DNA of 5,335 bases, from NCBI GenBank assembly GCA_016180275.1, contig JACPBN010000062.1, forward strand, positions 1 through 5,335. Reading direction: 5' to 3'. Every line of letters starts with the position of its first letter. Position 1 is the stretch's first letter. This stretch comes from Candidatus Woesearchaeota archaeon. Its GTDB lineage: Archaea; Nanobdellota; Nanobdellia; Woesearchaeales; UBA10200. Under the pieces are notes generated by a model. The model saw nothing but the letters and a program-made list of their open reading frames with translations. It searched no databases and was not told where the DNA came from. Of this stretch, positions 4,428-5,335 are shown piece by piece. Both the position numbers and the translations under genes were made by a program.

Positions 4428-4436
4428 AGAGGGGTG
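4428..4436 (+). promoter_or_regulatory. Shine-Dalgarno site of the HTH-CBS gene
   Basis: AGAGGGGTG, closely matching the anti-SD complement GGAGGTG, ends six bases before the ATG at 4443. It fixes the start and shows that this gene has a leader, unlike the leaderless genes around it. Confidence 0.75.
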
Positions 4437-4442
4437 TAAACA

Positions 4443-5000
4443 ATGTACGCAATACAAGAAATTAAAGAAATCAGAAAACGCCATAACATGACTCAAAGCC
4501 AGCTAGCTAAAAGAGCAGGTGTAAGCCAGAGCTTGATAGCAAAAATAGAATCTAACAGGATTGACCCTACTTATACTAAAGTTCAGAAAATATTTGAGGC
4601 ATTAAACAGCTTAGAGCAGAAGAATGAAGTTAAGATTTCTGATGTCATGAACAAAAAGATTATACCTGCACTCCCTAATGAAGATGTGCACTCTGTCATT
4701 AAAAAAATGCAAAAATATGAAATTTCGCAGATGCCTGTAATAGATGGCGAGAAAGCTATCGGCTTAATAACAGAAACAGATCTGCTGAAAAAAATTGCAG
4801 AGGTAGATAACCCAAGCAAACTTAGCAATATTCAGATTAAGGATGTTATGGCAGAATGCCCTCCAATTGTCACAAAAAATGCAAGCTTAAAAGTTGTGCA
4901 AAGCCTGTTATTGCATTATCCGGTTGTGCTTGTATCTGATGTTGGGCATTTAGTTGGTTTGATAACTAAAGCTGATATATTAGGGAAGCTGTATAAGTAA
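4443..5000 (+). CDS. transcriptional regulator with XRE-type HTH and two CBS domains
   Basis: This 185-aa DNA-binding regulator has the layout of the archaeal HTH/CBS-pair proteins (COG3620 type). Residues 4-55 form an XRE/Cro-type helix-turn-helix, with QLAKRAGVSQSLIAKIESNR (20-39) covering the two key helices. A short linker (56-63) leads to CBS 1 (about 64-118, ISDVM ... IGLITETDLL) and CBS 2 (about 132-184, IKDVM ... VGLITKADIL). The T-x-x-D pairs that usually contact a nucleotide ribose are present in both (T110/D113 and T175/D178), so the Bateman module should bind an adenosyl ligand such as AMP, ATP or SAM. The likely role is ligand-controlled repression or activation by a dimer in the cytoplasm. 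It has its own promoter region, including a dyad that could be its operator. The target genes are unknown; the neighbouring cluster is a candidate. Confidence 0.93.
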   Translation: MYAIQEIKEIRKRHNMTQSQLAKRAGVSQSLIAKIESNRIDPTYTKVQKIFEALNSLEQKNEVKISDVMNKKIIPALPNEDVHSVIKKMQKYEISQMPVIDGEKAIGLITETDLLKKIAEVDNPSKLSNIQIKDVMAECPPIVTKNASLKVVQSLLLHYPVVLVSDVGHLVGLITKADILGKLYK

Positions 5001-5018
5001 ATCAACAAGCAGAGATTT

Positions 5019-5053
5019 TATTGGTGTGCATATTATTCTGTCAAAAACCAATA
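5019..5053 (+). other. 7-bp inverted repeat between HTH-CBS and ferredoxin-like genes
   Basis: TATTGGT (5019-5025) and ACCAATA (5047-5053) are perfect reverse complements separated by 21 bp and end just before the TATA-like element at 5056. It could be a two-half-site regulator target upstream of the next promoter or part of the 3' end of the HTH-CBS transcript. Confidence 0.35.
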
Positions 5054-5055
5054 GC

Positions 5056-5064
5056 TTTAAAAAA
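5056..5064 (+). promoter_or_regulatory. TATA-like element of the ferredoxin-like gene
   Basis: TTTAAAAAA is centred about 25 nt before the ATG at 5085, as expected for a leaderless archaeal transcript. No SD sequence precedes the ATG. Confidence 0.5.
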
Positions 5065-5081
5065 CAATTAACTATTGTTAA
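5063..5081 (+). promoter_or_regulatory. overlapping dyads at the predicted transcription start
   Basis: AACAAT (5063-5068) and ATTGTT (5074-5079) are reverse complements around five bases, and TTAAC (5068-5072) and GTTAA (5077-5081) form a second, nested dyad. They fill the space between the TATA-like element and the ATG at 5085, where a bound protein would block initiation. This is a repressor-operator candidate; the evidence is positional only. Confidence 0.35.
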
Positions 5082-5084
5082 TAC

Positions 5085-5335
5085 ATGGCAACAGAAACAC
5101 GAAATCATAATTATAATCATAACAACCCAATAGAATCAGCAACTGAAAGAATAATGCTTCCTATTTCACATCCAGAAAAAACAGTATTTGTCTGCAACGG
5201 ATGCTGCTGCGGCCATGAAGAGAAAGGAAATCCTCGCGTTAATAATCTTCTTTTTATGCAGCTTTTGAACGGAGAAAAAAATCTGAAGATCGAGCAGCCA
5301 TACTGCCTGGGCCCTTGCAGAGAGGCAAATGTGAT
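5085..5335 (+). CDS. [2Fe-2S] thioredoxin-like ferredoxin, 5' part (gene cut by window end)
   Basis: The visible 83 codons encode a low-complexity N-terminus rich in Asn and His (NHNYNHNN at 7-14). The start of a [2Fe-2S] thioredoxin-like ferredoxin domain follows: TVFVCNGCCCGHEEKGNP (33-50), a helix LLFMQLLNGEK (55-65), then CLGPCREANV (74-83). The CNGCCCG and CLGPC motifs match the (2Fe-2S) ferredoxin-like domain found alone or fused in proteins tied to metal and cofactor metabolism. Likely cluster ligands are among C37, C40-C42, C74 and C78. It probably carries electrons or handles metal or cofactor in the cytoplasm; the exact partner cannot be told. The ATG at 5085 is chosen because a TATA-like element lies 25 nt upstream; M24 is a later alternative that would drop the Asn/His-rich tail. 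The 3' end lies beyond the window. Confidence 0.8.
   Translation, partial: MATETRNHNYNHNNPIESATERIMLPISHPEKTVFVCNGCCCGHEEKGNPRVNNLLFMQLLNGEKNLKIEQPYCLGPCREANV

Noticed and set aside
4583..4828. Minus-strand ORF within the HTH-CBS gene
   Set aside because: The plus strand has unmistakable HTH and CBS motifs; the antisense frame has none.

Overview
The window looks like AT-rich DNA from a small-genome archaeon, most likely a DPANN lineage (Woesearchaeota, Pacearchaeota or a relative). The reasons are: TATA-like boxes 25-28 nt upstream of several start codons, which implies leaderless transcripts; oligo-T runs right after stop codons; GAGG-type Shine-Dalgarno (SD) sites only at genes inside operons or with 5' leaders; and an archaeal-type HTH-plus-two-CBS regulator. 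The lineage is an inference from style. No rRNA or marker gene is present.

Layout. Positions 1-63 hold the probable C-terminus of a cut gene. A 38-codon ORF (106-222) and a 72-aa protein with two identically spaced CX2C-X10-CX2C zinc knuckles (260-478) follow. A class I SAM-dependent methyltransferase (1325-498, minus strand) converges on the zinc protein and carries four perfect 15-bp repeats (958-1017) encoding KNKLD. It diverges from a plus-strand cluster through a 79-bp spacer with a TATA box for each side.

The plus-strand cluster (1405-4185) is the most interesting part. It holds three diverged paralogues of a soluble protein family I do not recognise (1405-1977, 2185-2718, 2775-3446). 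They are followed, with a 17-bp overlap, by a multi-pass membrane protein resembling DUF1189 (3430-4185). The third paralogue ends in a disordered N/Q/E/D-rich tail. Between the first and second paralogues lies a 207-bp gap with a strongly structured leader. Its last hairpin, with 11-bp arms, ends on the A of the second paralogue's start codon, and a more distant stem competes for part of the same sequence. This could be a translational switch or a palindromic repeat that has landed there.

An oligo-T run closes the cluster. A 257-bp intergenic region with a TATA box, a spaced direct repeat and a dyad precedes the HTH-CBS regulator (4443-5000). The window ends inside a gene (5085 onward) for a cysteine-rich [2Fe-2S] thioredoxin-like ferredoxin, with dyads around its promoter.

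Working model (inference): the three paralogues and the membrane protein form one complex or pathway at the membrane, and the structured leader adjusts expression of the second to fourth genes. The HTH-CBS protein may regulate itself, or nearby genes, in response to an adenosyl ligand. Nothing in the sequence proves these links.
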